Part shown: piece by piece, positions 8,113 through 16,299 of the stretch
Position numbering within the stretch: the stretch's first letter is position 1
How the letters are laid out: every line of letters starts with the position of its first letter
NCBI GenBank assembly: GCA_002336105.1
Contig: DDEQ01000036.1
Location: 1-64,000, forward strand
Direction of reading: 5' to 3'
Length of the DNA stretch: 64,000 bases
DNA from: Chthonomonas sp. UBA1950
Lineage (GTDB): Bacteria > Armatimonadota > Fimbriimonadia > Fimbriimonadales > Fimbriimonadaceae
Notes under the pieces: generated by a model
Database searches by the model: none
Told to the model about the DNA's origin: nothing
Seen by the model: only the letters and a program-made list of their open reading frames with translations
Position numbers and translations under genes: made by a program

Positions 8113-8865
8113 TTACTTTCGACCCTGGGAGATGCCTTCGCCGACGAGATATTTGTAGCTGTCTTCGACGGCCTTCATCATTGGCGTTGCGCATTCGTCT
8201 AGCTCGACAATGTGCCACCCAAGCTTAGAATCGTCTAAGTTTGCAAGAGTAGACTTGATGTCAACGGTGCCAGTTCCGACGGCGACCATCGGTTCGCCTT
8301 GCAATTGAGAGCCATCTTTTACGTGGGCCAAGGCGACATGATCGCGGTACTTCGCCGCCATTTCCTCTGGCTTGTTGGCTTTGAAATTCGAACACCAATA
8401 GATATCGAGTTCAAGGTTGATGCCTGGCGCGTACTCGAGCAGATAATCGACTTTGAGGCGTCCGTCGATGGATTCGAACTCCATCCAGTGGTTGTGCATG
8501 CAGAGTGTGATCCCTGCTTTTTGCAGCGTCGGCAACGCGGCGTTGATCTTGTCGGCGGTCTTCTTGATCGCGTCAAGCGTTTCGAACTCCGGGATCCAGA
8601 ATCCGACGACGAGGTAGTTCGTACCGAGGTCGCCACATGCGTCAATTGACTTCTGAAGTTGGTCTTGTTCGATGCCGCCCCACGTCGAAGACACGACCAT
8701 CCCCATATCTTCGACGACACCGCGGAACTCTTTGTCTGACAGCCCGTAGCCGCTTCCTTCGACCCCCGTGTAGCCGATGTTTGCAATCTGTTGCAACACA
8801 TCGAGGTGATTGCCGTCTTTGGCGAGCTCACGAACTGTGTAAAGCTGTATCGAAATGGGTTTCAT
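8113..8865 (-). CDS. Sugar phosphate isomerase/epimerase (xylose-isomerase-like TIM barrel)
   Basis: This 250-residue protein belongs to the AP-endonuclease-2/xylose-isomerase-like superfamily. It has SIQLYTVRE at the first strand, GYTGVEGSGYG, a CMHNHWMEFE metal-site segment, NLELDIYW, HVKDG and WHIVELDEC as the last metal ligand region. Family members isomerise or epimerise free or phosphorylated sugars and inositols with a divalent metal. The length is typical and there is no signal peptide. It follows the DUF3298 gene by 12 bases at the end of the SUF-associated run. The exact sugar is unknown. Confidence 0.82.
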   Translation of the reverse strand: MKPISIQLYTVRELAKDGNHLDVLQQIANIGYTGVEGSGYGLSDKEFRGVVEDMGMVVSSTWGGIEQDQLQKSIDACGDLGTNYLVVGFWIPEFETLDAIKKTADKINAALPTLQKAGITLCMHNHWMEFESIDGRLKVDYLLEYAPGINLELDIYWCSNFKANKPEEMAAKYRDHVALAHVKDGSQLQGEPMVAVGTGTVDIKSTLANLDDSKLGWHIVELDECATPMMKAVEDSYKYLVGEGISQGRK

Positions 8866-8877
8866 TGCGACCGCAGG

Positions 8878-9567
8878 TTACTTCAACAGCGGCTTCAATG
8901 GACCCTGTGTGTTTAGTTTGCCTGCCAACTCCGCAAAACGAATCTTGATCTCGAAGCTACCGCTTGCATAGCTGCCCGCTGAGTAAGGCTCAAACAGAAA
9001 TGTGATGCCTGCGGGTGTGATGACAAAGTTCGCGGCTTGCTCTTTCGATAGCTCGGTCATCGAGCCATCTTGAACCCAATCGGCGCGGTCGATGCCCTTG
9101 AGCTGTGCGATAACAAGCTCGGAACAGGCCTTTTTCGCATCGACATCTTTGAGGAAGAGGTCTTGTAGCGCAAGGAGTTTAGGCTTGCCGTTGAGGAGTG
9201 CAAAGTTCGACGGCTTGTACCAGTACATGCCATGTGCGCCGCCCATGTAGCTCTCCAAAGTTGAGTAACAGCAGAATAACCCGGGGACGTTGACGCTTAG
9301 GTGTGGCGCTGCGTGATAATAGCGCGGCAGGGCGCGGTCCGGTTCTTCTTTGAGATCTTTCTTTGTCTCGGTGAGGAAAGATTCCAACCCTGAAACCGCT
9401 TCTTTCTTGAGCTTGTCGCTCGCAAAGGTTAGCAAGGGCTCTTTGGATTTGAAACTGAAGTATTGCACCGAGGCTTCCCACACCTTCGGCTTATCTCTCT
9501 TATCGGTCATCACGCTTGGCTGGGGCCAAGCCGTTAGCGCCATAGCGGCGACAAAAGCAATGGACAT
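8878..9567 (-). CDS. Secreted DUF3298 (RsiV-like) domain protein
   Basis: This 229-residue protein has an N-terminal signal (MSIAFVAAMALTAW). Residues about 25-210 follow the DUF4163/DUF3298 plan: SVQYFSFKSKEPLLTF, a long acidic helix, LSVNVPGLFCCYSTLESYMGGAHG (the conserved GGAHG loop), LLALQDLFLKD and ITFLFEPYSAGSYASG. RsiV of Bacillus uses this domain to sense lysozyme, but most members have no known role, and no sigma factor is encoded beside it. It starts 9 bases after the rrf2 stop, so it is probably the next gene of the same transcript. Confidence 0.75.
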   Translation of the reverse strand: MSIAFVAAMALTAWPQPSVMTDKRDKPKVWEASVQYFSFKSKEPLLTFASDKLKKEAVSGLESFLTETKKDLKEEPDRALPRYYHAAPHLSVNVPGLFCCYSTLESYMGGAHGMYWYKPSNFALLNGKPKLLALQDLFLKDVDAKKACSELVIAQLKGIDRADWVQDGSMTELSKEQAANFVITPAGITFLFEPYSAGSYASGSFEIKIRFAELAGKLNTQGPLKPLLK

Positions 9568-9576
9568 TGCCGAATT

Positions 9577-10047
9577 CTAGCCGATTCCAGTCATGCGGCG
9601 AGGGATCGTTGTGAAGGTCACATTCGACAACTTGGGCGGTTCGATCAGATCCGCAATCGTGATTCGGTCGACAACCTCATCGACAGCTTTTTGAAGGACC
9701 TGCCACAGGCTTCGAACGCTACAATCGACGGCCTGAGTACACAAGGCGCTTTCGCCAGCATGTTTCGAACAGAAGTCTGAGTCGTATAGTTTTCCGCCAA
9801 GCGATTCGAGGACTTCGCCCACGAATATCTGGTTGGCCGGTCGGGCGAGCATGTATCCGCCTTGCTGGCCCCGCGTAGAGGTCAAGAACCCGTCTCTTCG
9901 CAGTAGCATCAGCAACTTTGCAACGTGGGTGGTGGTGAGCGCCTCGGCTTTGCTGATTTCAGGAATGGTCATGCTGCCATCGGGACCGCGACGCGCGATC
10001 TGGAGCAAGCACCTTAAACCATATTCCTCCTGCGATGAGAACTTCAT
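9577..10047 (-). CDS. Rrf2-family iron-sulfur transcriptional regulator
   Basis: This 156-residue protein has the Rrf2 winged helix at residues 1-80 (FSSQEEYGLRCLLQIAR, IPEISKAEALTTTHVAKLL, LLRRDGFLTSTRGQQGGY). Three cysteines at 93, 103 and 109 (C-x9-C-x5-C) correspond to the cluster-binding Cys of IscR/NsrR-type members, here in spacing unlike IscR (C-x5-C-x5-C). It is encoded last in the suf genes, 1 base after sufT, and so probably reports cluster status back to the suf promoter. The palindrome in that promoter is a candidate site, by inference only. Confidence 0.85.
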   Translation of the reverse strand: MKFSSQEEYGLRCLLQIARRGPDGSMTIPEISKAEALTTTHVAKLLMLLRRDGFLTSTRGQQGGYMLARPANQIFVGEVLESLGGKLYDSDFCSKHAGESALCTQAVDCSVRSLWQVLQKAVDEVVDRITIADLIEPPKLSNVTFTTIPRRMTGIG

Positions 10048-10048
10048 A

Positions 10049-10420
10049 TCAATCGAACCCTAACATGAGCCGTGTTTCTTCCGGGATCATTTCAACTGTG
10101 AAAGGTGGTTCCCAGGTTAGCTCGACCGATACGTTGCCTATTCCAGGAGTTGCCCGCGCCGCACATTCGACTTCGCCAGGGAGACTACCCGCAACAGGAC
10201 ACATCGGTGATGTTAAAGTCATTACGATGTGAACATCCTTGTTGTCAGCAACTTGAATGTCATAGATCAAGCCAAGATCATAAACATTCACCGGAATTTC
10301 CGGATCATAGACCGTTCTTAACTCTTCGACAACCTGCTGCTCAAAGAGCGACCTTTCAATGGAGGTCAGTGGTCTGGTCTCGATAGGATTCAGTTCGCTC
10401 ATAGAAATTGGTTTGGGCAT
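10049..10420 (-). CDS. sufT: SUF-associated MIP18/DUF59 protein SufT
   Basis: This 123-residue protein is a compact MIP18 (DUF59) domain: EELRTVYDPEIPVNVYDLGL, the helix-strand start, then HIVMTLTSPMCPVAGSLP with the conserved Cys of the family, and VELTWEPPFTVEMIPEETR. SufT proteins help maturation or delivery of Fe-S clusters made by the SUF scaffold. It lies between sufU (4 bases upstream) and rrf2. A longer SufT with an extra domain is used elsewhere; this is the short form. I am confident of the family, less so of the precise symbol. Confidence 0.85.
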   Translation of the reverse strand: MPKPISMSELNPIETRPLTSIERSLFEQQVVEELRTVYDPEIPVNVYDLGLIYDIQVADNKDVHIVMTLTSPMCPVAGSLPGEVECAARATPGIGNVSVELTWEPPFTVEMIPEETRLMLGFD

Positions 10421-10424
10421 CGCC

Positions 10425-10874
10425 TTATTCAGTCGTTGCAGACTCGCTTCCTTTCAGTGCGGCGTTCAGCGTGTGCCACGGCAAAGTCGCACACTTGATT
10501 CGCACCGGATATTCGCGAACCCCAGCGAAAACCTCTAGGTCTCCAAGTTCGGAATGGTCTTGCTCTTGCTCGGTCGAAGTCACCATCTCTTGAAACTCTT
10601 TGAAGATAGCTTCTGCCTCTTCGAGGGTTTTGCCTTTGACAGCCTCAGTCATGAGCGAGGCACTGGCGGTTGAGATAGCGCAACCGTTGCCATCAAAGCT
10701 AATGTCTGTGACCTTTCCATCTTCTGTTTGAACGTAAACGGTTACGTTGTCCCCGCAGAGTGGGTTATGACCGTGAGCTTCGGCATCGGCTTCTTCCAGC
10801 TTGCGCCGGTTTCTCGGATGTCGGTTATGGTCCAAGATCGTTTCTTGATACAGTTCTCTTAAATCGGGATTCAT
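10425..10874 (-). CDS. sufU: SufU, cysteine desulfurase sulfurtransferase/scaffold
   Basis: This 149-residue protein has the three zinc-binding cysteines of SufU: CGDN (Cys40, with Asp42), GNGCAIS (Cys65) and KCATLPWH (Cys128). The region before Cys128 holds the SufU-specific insertion that separates it from IscU. SufU takes persulfide sulfur from SufS and passes it to the SufBCD complex. It is 47 bases downstream of sufS and in the same direction. Length and motifs are normal. Confidence 0.92.
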   Translation of the reverse strand: MNPDLRELYQETILDHNRHPRNRRKLEEADAEAHGHNPLCGDNVTVYVQTEDGKVTDISFDGNGCAISTASASLMTEAVKGKTLEEAEAIFKEFQEMVTSTEQEQDHSELGDLEVFAGVREYPVRIKCATLPWHTLNAALKGSESATTE

Positions 10875-10921
10875 AAGATTTTTCTGAGTGGAGTTGAGAT
10901 GGCTATCTCCTTACTCACCTC

Positions 10922-12241
10922 CTACGCAAACATTTCCTTAACGTTGCTGACAGCTTTGACCAAAGCCTCCACGTCGGCTTCTGTGTTGTAGAGTGCAAAC
11001 GAAGCCCTCGCCGTGGCAGGAATTCCGTAGCGCGTCATGACAGGCATACAGCAGTGATGACCGGCGCGAACTGCAACGCCTTCAGCGTCTAGGAACGTGC
11101 CGATGTCGTGCGGGTGAACTCCGTCAATGGTGAATGAGATGACGCTGGCCTTTTCTTTGGCTTGACCGTAAATTCGGACACCAGAAACCTGTCTCAATTG
11201 GTCTTCAGCTTGTCGGGCGAGGCGATTCTCATGGTCACTGAACTGGGCGAACGAATGCACTAGCTTTTCCCGTAGGCTCTCCCCTTGTCCGAGTGAGGCC
11301 AAGTACTCTATCGCCGCGCCCAATCCAATGACACCAGAAATATTGGGTGTTCCGGCCTCAAATTTGAAGGGCAATTCTGCAAATGTCGTACCAGAAAAAT
11401 CGACGGTTCGAATCATATCGCCCCCGCCTTGGTAAGGAGGCATGGCTTCGAGGAGAGTCTTTTTTCCGTATAGGACACCGATGCCAGTCGGCGCATAAAT
11501 CTTGTGACAGCTAAGAGTGTAAAAGTCAGCGTCGAGGTCCTGAACGTCAATCGAAAGATGTGGACCCGCTTGGGCACCGTCGACCATCACAAATGCCCCA
11601 ATAGCGTGGGCTTTTTGTGACATCAACTTGATTGGATTGATCGTACCAAGAGAGTTGCTGACGTGGTTGACGGCAACTAGGCGAACGCGCCCCTGACCTA
11701 ATAGATCATCATAGGCATTCTGATCAATCTCGCCTTGGTCCGTAATGGGGATCGGTTTGACGATTGCGCCCGTTCTTGCCGCAAGAAGCTGCCAAGGCAC
11801 GATATTGGAGTGATGCTCCATGTTCGAGACGAGGAGCACATCACCAGGCTCAAGTGGGCTTAGGCTGCCATTTCCATGAGATGATTTGGGGGAGGCTGTC
11901 GAAAAGAGCGATGCCGCCACCAGGTTAATGCCTTCGCTGCACCCTTTAGTGAAAATGATTTCCTGGGTCGAACTTGCGTTTAGGAATACGCGAACCGTTT
12001 CTCTCGCCTTATCGAATTGAGTGGTCGCCTTCATCGATAAGAAATGCACGCCTCGGTGGACGTTTGCATTGGAGGTCTCCCAATACTCGCGGAGAGCTTT
12101 TATAACAGCAACCGGCTTTTGAGAGGTTGCGGCGTTGTCGAGGTAGACCAAGCGGCGACCGCGAACAAGAGTTTCGAGAATTGGGAAATCCCCACGGATT
12201 CTTTCGACATCGTAATGTGATGCGAGTGCAGCAGCGCTCAT
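10922..12241 (-). CDS. sufS: SufS cysteine desulfurase
   Basis: I choose the ATG at 12241, which overlaps the stop of the upstream gene (ATGA), giving 439 residues. A longer frame to 12280 would run into the neighbour. The fold is type I PLP aminotransferase: YLDNAATSQKP, MEHHSNIVPWQ, VDGAQAGPH, the PLP lysine in SCHKIYAPTG (Lys247) and the catalytic Cys in RAGHHCCMP (Cys397). The enzyme removes sulfur from cysteine and hands it to SufU. A short insertion (about residues 115-130) between strands is the only unusual part. Confidence 0.95.
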   Translation of the reverse strand: MSAAALASHYDVERIRGDFPILETLVRGRRLVYLDNAATSQKPVAVIKALREYWETSNANVHRGVHFLSMKATTQFDKARETVRVFLNASSTQEIIFTKGCSEGINLVAASLFSTASPKSSHGNGSLSPLEPGDVLLVSNMEHHSNIVPWQLLAARTGAIVKPIPITDQGEIDQNAYDDLLGQGRVRLVAVNHVSNSLGTINPIKLMSQKAHAIGAFVMVDGAQAGPHLSIDVQDLDADFYTLSCHKIYAPTGIGVLYGKKTLLEAMPPYQGGGDMIRTVDFSGTTFAELPFKFEAGTPNISGVIGLGAAIEYLASLGQGESLREKLVHSFAQFSDHENRLARQAEDQLRQVSGVRIYGQAKEKASVISFTIDGVHPHDIGTFLDAEGVAVRAGHHCCMPVMTRYGIPATARASFALYNTEADVEALVKAVSNVKEMFA

Positions 12242-12687
12242 TGGGCTACCTCTAAACAATGCTTCATCAATTGCAGCCACTCCTGGCGTTGTCGCAGGAC
12301 GAGTTCAGGCTTATCCTTCCCTTGAGCAGCCTGTACGTCGTCTACTAATTTATAGGGGTCGTCAAGCCACTCTGTTGCGGGGCCAGCTTGCCGAAGCCAA
12401 TACTTACTGTTCCAAAAATCGCCTTCGAGGCGGTGAACGATGGCATGCCAAAGTGCTCCTTCGGGAGTCTGTTGGTCTTGGCAAATATCGTGCGCGCGTT
12501 TGAGGTCGTCCAGATAGATCCAAACTCCAGGAACGGCGGCATCAGGAACCTTTTCCAACTGGTCGATCAGGTTGGGCTGAGAATCTAGGGTTGGTAGGTT
12601 GCCGAATACAAGCTTGCTCATCGCAACTTCAGAATCGTACAGTTCGAAGAGCGCGGCAAGGCTTGGTAGTTCGGCAACGTAATCCAT
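12238..12687 (-). CDS. Conserved hypothetical protein embedded in suf operon
   Basis: This 149-residue protein has no signal peptide or membrane segment. The central motif GALWHAIVHRLEGDFWNSKYW (partly cited) is strongly patterned: WHAI-HR-EGD-NSKYW. I recall the same motif in uncharacterised proteins of Planctomycetes and Acidobacteria, so it is a real conserved family without a known role. It starts 5 bases after sufD and overlaps sufS by 4 bases (ATGA), so its expression is tied to cluster assembly. A role in handling sulfur or SufS/SufD partners is only an inference from position. Confidence 0.8.
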   Translation of the reverse strand: MDYVAELPSLAALFELYDSEVAMSKLVFGNLPTLDSQPNLIDQLEKVPDAAVPGVWIYLDDLKRAHDICQDQQTPEGALWHAIVHRLEGDFWNSKYWLRQAGPATEWLDDPYKLVDDVQAAQGKDKPELVLRQRQEWLQLMKHCLEVAQ

Positions 12688-12692
12688 GAGGT

Positions 12693-14030
12693 CTACTCGA
12701 TGGTCTGAATTCCAAGGCGATCAAAGAGTTTTGCTTCCAAAACATCTTTCACTTCGTGAATGGTGATCTTCTCAAGCACCTCAGCGGCAAATGCGTACAC
12801 CAAGAGAGCCTTTGCTTCTTGAAGAGGAATTCCTCTTGCCCGAAGGTAGAACAGCGCATCCTCTCGTAGTTGGCCGATTGTTGCACCGTGGGTGCACTTA
12901 ACGTCATCAGCAAAGATTTCAAGCTGCGGCTTTGTGTTCATCGTCGCTTCGCCCGAAAGAAGGATCGCTTGGTTCGTTTGCTTTGCGTCGGTCTTCTGAG
13001 CATCTTCGTAAACGAAGATTTTGCCGTTGAATACGCCGACGGATTGGTCGCCTAAGATCGACTTGTAAACTTCAAACGAGTGGCAATTGGGCTTTGCGTG
13101 ATCGATTCGAGTGTGGTTGTCGATGATCTGTGAACCTAACCCAACATTGACTCCATTCAACCAGGTTTCTGTGTGCTCGCCATCAATCCATACATTCACA
13201 TCGTGGCGAGCGATTTTGCCCCCGAAGTTAATGTTGTTGGATGTATAGGTGGAACCCTCTTCTTGGAATACGGCGATGTTTCCGATGTGAATGGCTTCGA
13301 GGCTTTCGGCCTGCAATTTGGTATGCTCTAGGATCGCATCTTTGCCTAAGTAGACTTCAGAAACGGCGTTGGTAAACACATTGCCTTCGATGCCCGAAAA
13401 ACTCTCGACAACCTTAGCATCCGAGCCGTCCTCAAGCACGATCAGGATTCGAGGATAAACCGCAAAGGCTCCCTCGTTAGCTTGATGAAGGTGCTGAATA
13501 TGGATCGGTCGTTCAATAGACTTGCCCTTGGGTACAAAAACGAAAGCGCCTTCGCCAAGGAACGCGTTGTTCAGATGGATAAAGCGGTCATCGTTTGTGC
13601 TACCGAGTTTGCCGTCGGTCGTCGCAATCTTTGCGATGTGAGCAAGGACTTTGTCGCCAAATCCTTCGATAGCTTCTTCAATTGAGCCGACATAAACGCC
13701 CTTTGGAAGGGCATCAATCGAACTGAATTCTGGAGCGTGCTCACCATTCACAAAAGTGATCGTAATCGCATCGAGCTTGCCAAGAAGAGTCGCTTCCATG
13801 GCCTCTCGGCTGACATTTGCGCCATAGGCATGGCTGTAGTTGTCCTCCGAAAGCGCTCGTAACGGAACATATTTGAACTCTTCATCTCGAGAGGTTGGAA
13901 TCCCGACCTTCTCGAATTCGGAGATGCCCTTTTCGCGCAGTGGAGCGAACTCAGCCGGACCGTGAATGGCCAACAACGGCTTGATCGTCTCGTACTGATC
14001 GGTTAGGGAAATGGGGGACTTCAAATCCAT
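12693..14030 (-). CDS. sufD: SufD, Fe-S cluster assembly scaffold subunit
   Basis: This 445-residue protein has the SufB/SufD beta-helix core: KGKSIERPIHIQHL, SFSGIEGNVFTNAVSEVYLG, then INFGGKIARHDVNVWIDGEH and VGVFNGKIFVYEDAQKTDAKQ, ending with the C-terminal helical part EIFADDVKCTHGATIGQL. The N-terminal 120 residues and the FNGKI and KCTHGATIG segments point to SufD rather than SufB. SufD pairs with SufB and SufC to build clusters. It lies 3 bases from sufC. No sufB is found in the window. Confidence 0.93.
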   Translation of the reverse strand: MDLKSPISLTDQYETIKPLLAIHGPAEFAPLREKGISEFEKVGIPTSRDEEFKYVPLRALSEDNYSHAYGANVSREAMEATLLGKLDAITITFVNGEHAPEFSSIDALPKGVYVGSIEEAIEGFGDKVLAHIAKIATTDGKLGSTNDDRFIHLNNAFLGEGAFVFVPKGKSIERPIHIQHLHQANEGAFAVYPRILIVLEDGSDAKVVESFSGIEGNVFTNAVSEVYLGKDAILEHTKLQAESLEAIHIGNIAVFQEEGSTYTSNNINFGGKIARHDVNVWIDGEHTETWLNGVNVGLGSQIIDNHTRIDHAKPNCHSFEVYKSILGDQSVGVFNGKIFVYEDAQKTDAKQTNQAILLSGEATMNTKPQLEIFADDVKCTHGATIGQLREDALFYLRARGIPLQEAKALLVYAFAAEVLEKITIHEVKDVLEAKLFDRLGIQTIE

Positions 14031-14033
14031 GCT

Positions 14034-14792
14034 TTAGGCTCCCGCCGCGACCTCGCTTTCGATGTTGCCGTAACCGGTTTCTTCCACTTCAAGGGCGAGT
14101 TCCTTGCCGCCGCTCTTAACGATTCGGCCACCCATCAGGATGTGAACGAAGTCTGGAACGATGTAGTTAAGGAGTCGCTGGTAGTGAGTGACAACAACCA
14201 CGCCTCGCTCGGGGCCTCGGAGAGCATTGACGCCGTTTGCCACGATCTTGAGGGCATCGACGTCGAGACCTGAGTCGGTTTCGTCCAGCACGCAAAGCTT
14301 CGGCTCAAGAACGGCCATCTGGAATATTTCGTTTCGCTTCTTTTCGCCACCCGAGAACCCTTCGTTGACGGATCGAGTCAACAGCGAGTTGTCGAGTTCC
14401 ATGAGCTGAACCTTTGACTTGATATGCTTCATGAAGTCACTCATGCTCAACTCCTTTTCGCCACGGTGCTTGCGGATGTTGTTTAGCGCAGCGCGAAGGA
14501 AGTAGGTGTTGGTGACGCCTGGGATCTCGACTGGATATTGGAACGCAAGGAAAATGCCTTCGGCGGCGCGCTCTTCTGGGTCCATTTCAAGAACGTCTTT
14601 GCCGTCAAGTTCGATGGAGCCTTCGGTCACTTCATAGTCGGCGCGACCGGCGATGATGCTTGCCAGTGTGCTTTTTCCTGAGCCGTTCGGGCCCATGATC
14701 GCGTGGACTTCTCCTGGATTTACAGTGAGGTTAATTCCCTTCAGAATGGTCTTTTCTTCGACCTTGGCGTGGAGGTTCTTGATTTCAAGCAT
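14034..14792 (-). CDS. sufC: SufC ATPase
   Basis: This 252-residue ABC-type ATPase has Walker A GPNGSGKS (34-41), signature SGGEKKR (147-153) and Walker B LCVLDETDSGLD (from 167), the DETDSGLD form being characteristic of SufC. SufC drives conformational change in the SufBD scaffold. It is the first gene of the suf operon, after a predicted promoter ending about 25 bases upstream. The 5' leader is short and holds no Shine-Dalgarno sequence, so initiation may rely on a weakly structured or almost leaderless message. Confidence 0.95.
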   Translation of the reverse strand: MLEIKNLHAKVEEKTILKGINLTVNPGEVHAIMGPNGSGKSTLASIIAGRADYEVTEGSIELDGKDVLEMDPEERAAEGIFLAFQYPVEIPGVTNTYFLRAALNNIRKHRGEKELSMSDFMKHIKSKVQLMELDNSLLTRSVNEGFSGGEKKRNEIFQMAVLEPKLCVLDETDSGLDVDALKIVANGVNALRGPERGVVVVTHYQRLLNYIVPDFVHILMGGRIVKSGGKELALEVEETGYGNIESEVAAGA

Positions 14793-14816
14793 AGGAGTGT
14801 GAGAGTACTGTTCAAT

Positions 14817-14845
14817 TTTATCGCGAAAGTTGACATAAAAGTCAA
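14817..14845 (-). promoter_or_regulatory. Predicted suf operon promoter with overlapping palindrome
   Basis: On the minus strand a -35 box TTGACT (14840-14845) and a -10 box GATAAA (14817-14822) are separated by 17 bases, which places the transcript start about 17 bases before sufC. An inverted repeat TTGAC-N6-GTCAA (14830-14845) overlaps the -35 box and is a fair candidate operator for the Rrf2-type regulator encoded at the end of the operon. The boxes are read by eye. Confidence 0.5.
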
Positions 14846-15055
14846 GATTGCGGTGCCGCTTAGTGGGTTTCTGGTCCTCGATTGTCTACGAATGAATTTG
14901 CGAAAACTCTCGCGGAATTTTGAGCTTTAACAAAGGCTTGAGTGCGATTTCAAGTTTCTTAGGCAACGTTCCTCTCACTTACCATGAGGTTTTGCTTAGA
15001 AACCCCGATAAATTACCTGGGCGAAGTTTCGCTCGAAACGGGAGACAACCGCACA

Positions 15056-15874
15056 ATGTACGAAGCCTACTGGGGCCTAACTGAACCACCCTTTAGCTTG
15101 ACGCCTGATCCGCGATTTCTTTACATGAGTCGTGGACACGAAGACGCGTTGATGATGTTGCATTACGCCATCACACGTAACAAAGGCGCAGCAATGCTCT
15201 GCGGAGATATCGGGCTTGGCAAAACAACTGTCAGTCGAAAACTGCTTGAACTGCTCGATCCGGTTAAAAACCGAGTGGTGATGATCGTTAACCCGATCCT
15301 TACACCAGTACAGATCTTGCAGGAAATCTTGGTTCAACTTGACCAACCCTCGACGACCAAGAATCGGCAAGTGCTAGTGACTGAAATGCACAAAGCTTTA
15401 CTGAGCTTTTATGAGCGTGGTCAGAGAGTTGTACTGGTTGTAGACGAAGCTCACCTCATTCGGTCGGCAAATACATTGGAGGAACTCCGGCTCCTTCTGA
15501 ACTGCCAAATGAACGATCAGTTCCTGATCAATCTCATTTTGCTGGGGCAGCTTGAGTTGCGAAAGAAGATTTCCAAAGTGCCTGCTCTGGAGCAAAGGCT
15601 TGCGGTCCGACAACAGCTCAAACCGCTTGACCATGTGGAAACCGGCGAAATGATCCTTCATCGACTGAGGGTCGCTGGCTACAACGGTGAGCAGAGCCCG
15701 TTCACTCCCGATGCCATTTTCGAGATTCATAAATTCACAAAAGGTGCACCAAGGCTAGTAAGTCAAATCGCCGATAACTGTCTCATGGTTGCATTCGCGC
15801 AGAAAGCGAAAAACATTGATGGGTTCCTGGTTCACTCCGTGGTTTGTGAGTTCACGGGACAGGAGGCTGCATGA
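15056..15874 (+). CDS. ExeA-like AAA+ ATPase of type IV pilus operon
   Basis: I choose the ATG at 15056 (272 residues), preceded by GGGAG at about 10 bases. An upstream ATG at 14984 would add 24 residues unlike the family. The start YEAYWGLTEPPFSLTPDPRF is the hallmark of ExeA/GspA ATPases. Walker A is GDIGLGKT (50-57) and Walker B VVLVVDEAHL. No peptidoglycan-binding domain or membrane segment follows, in contrast to Aeromonas ExeA. In this family the ATPase helps to insert or assemble the secretin through the cell wall. It opens the pil operon; the next gene overlaps it by 4 bases. Confidence 0.88.
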   Translation: MYEAYWGLTEPPFSLTPDPRFLYMSRGHEDALMMLHYAITRNKGAAMLCGDIGLGKTTVSRKLLELLDPVKNRVVMIVNPILTPVQILQEILVQLDQPSTTKNRQVLVTEMHKALLSFYERGQRVVLVVDEAHLIRSANTLEELRLLLNCQMNDQFLINLILLGQLELRKKISKVPALEQRLAVRQQLKPLDHVETGEMILHRLRVAGYNGEQSPFTPDAIFEIHKFTKGAPRLVSQIADNCLMVAFAQKAKNIDGFLVHSVVCEFTGQEAA

Positions 15875-16299
15875 ACTTAGCTGATGCGATCCGAAAAGCT
15901 GCCGGTAGCCCAGTCGCGGCTCAAGCTGAACCGGTGTTTGTCTTCGAGGTCGAAGTCCCAGTTAGCCCGAAGGGCGAGGTTGTGGAGTTACCAGTCGCGC
16001 AGAACGCATCAGTCGAAGAGATCGAGGGCGATGTAGCTCCAACAACGGTCGTCAGGCTAGAGCTGGCGCTTACTCCCGAACAGTTGCAGGGCTTATTCCG
16101 AACGATCATTGACACTCAGAGAACTGTACTCACTACTCGTGAAGCGGCTGGTTTGCTTCGATTGCCGCAACACAAGATCGAATCTTTGGCTGAAGCGCAA
16201 GAACTTCCGGGTTTCAAGATCGACGGCAAATGGCGGTTTTCCAGAGCGGCTCTGATGGATTGGCTAGCTCTTCCGCATGAGCAAGGTGGCAAGGAGTAA
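15871..16299 (+). CDS. Excisionase-type helix-turn-helix protein in pilus operon
   Basis: This 142-residue protein has a low-complexity acidic N-terminal half and a C-terminal HTH_17 (MerR/excisionase-like) domain at about residues 88-138: LTTREAAGLLRLP, then ELPGFKIDGKWRFSRAALMDWLA. Such domains bind DNA as excisionases or small regulators. Here no recombinase is nearby. The gene overlaps both neighbours (ATGA with the ATPase, TAATG with pilM), so it is a fixed part of the operon, perhaps an autoregulator or a domain re-used for protein contacts. Confidence 0.8.
   Translation: MNLADAIRKAAGSPVAAQAEPVFVFEVEVPVSPKGEVVELPVAQNASVEEIEGDVAPTTVVRLELALTPEQLQGLFRTIIDTQRTVLTTREAAGLLRLPQHKIESLAEAQELPGFKIDGKWRFSRAALMDWLALPHEQGGKE

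Noticed and set aside
14984..15055. Upstream start for the ExeA-like ATPase
   Set aside because: The extra 24 residues are unlike the family start and the ATG at 15056 has GGGAG before it.
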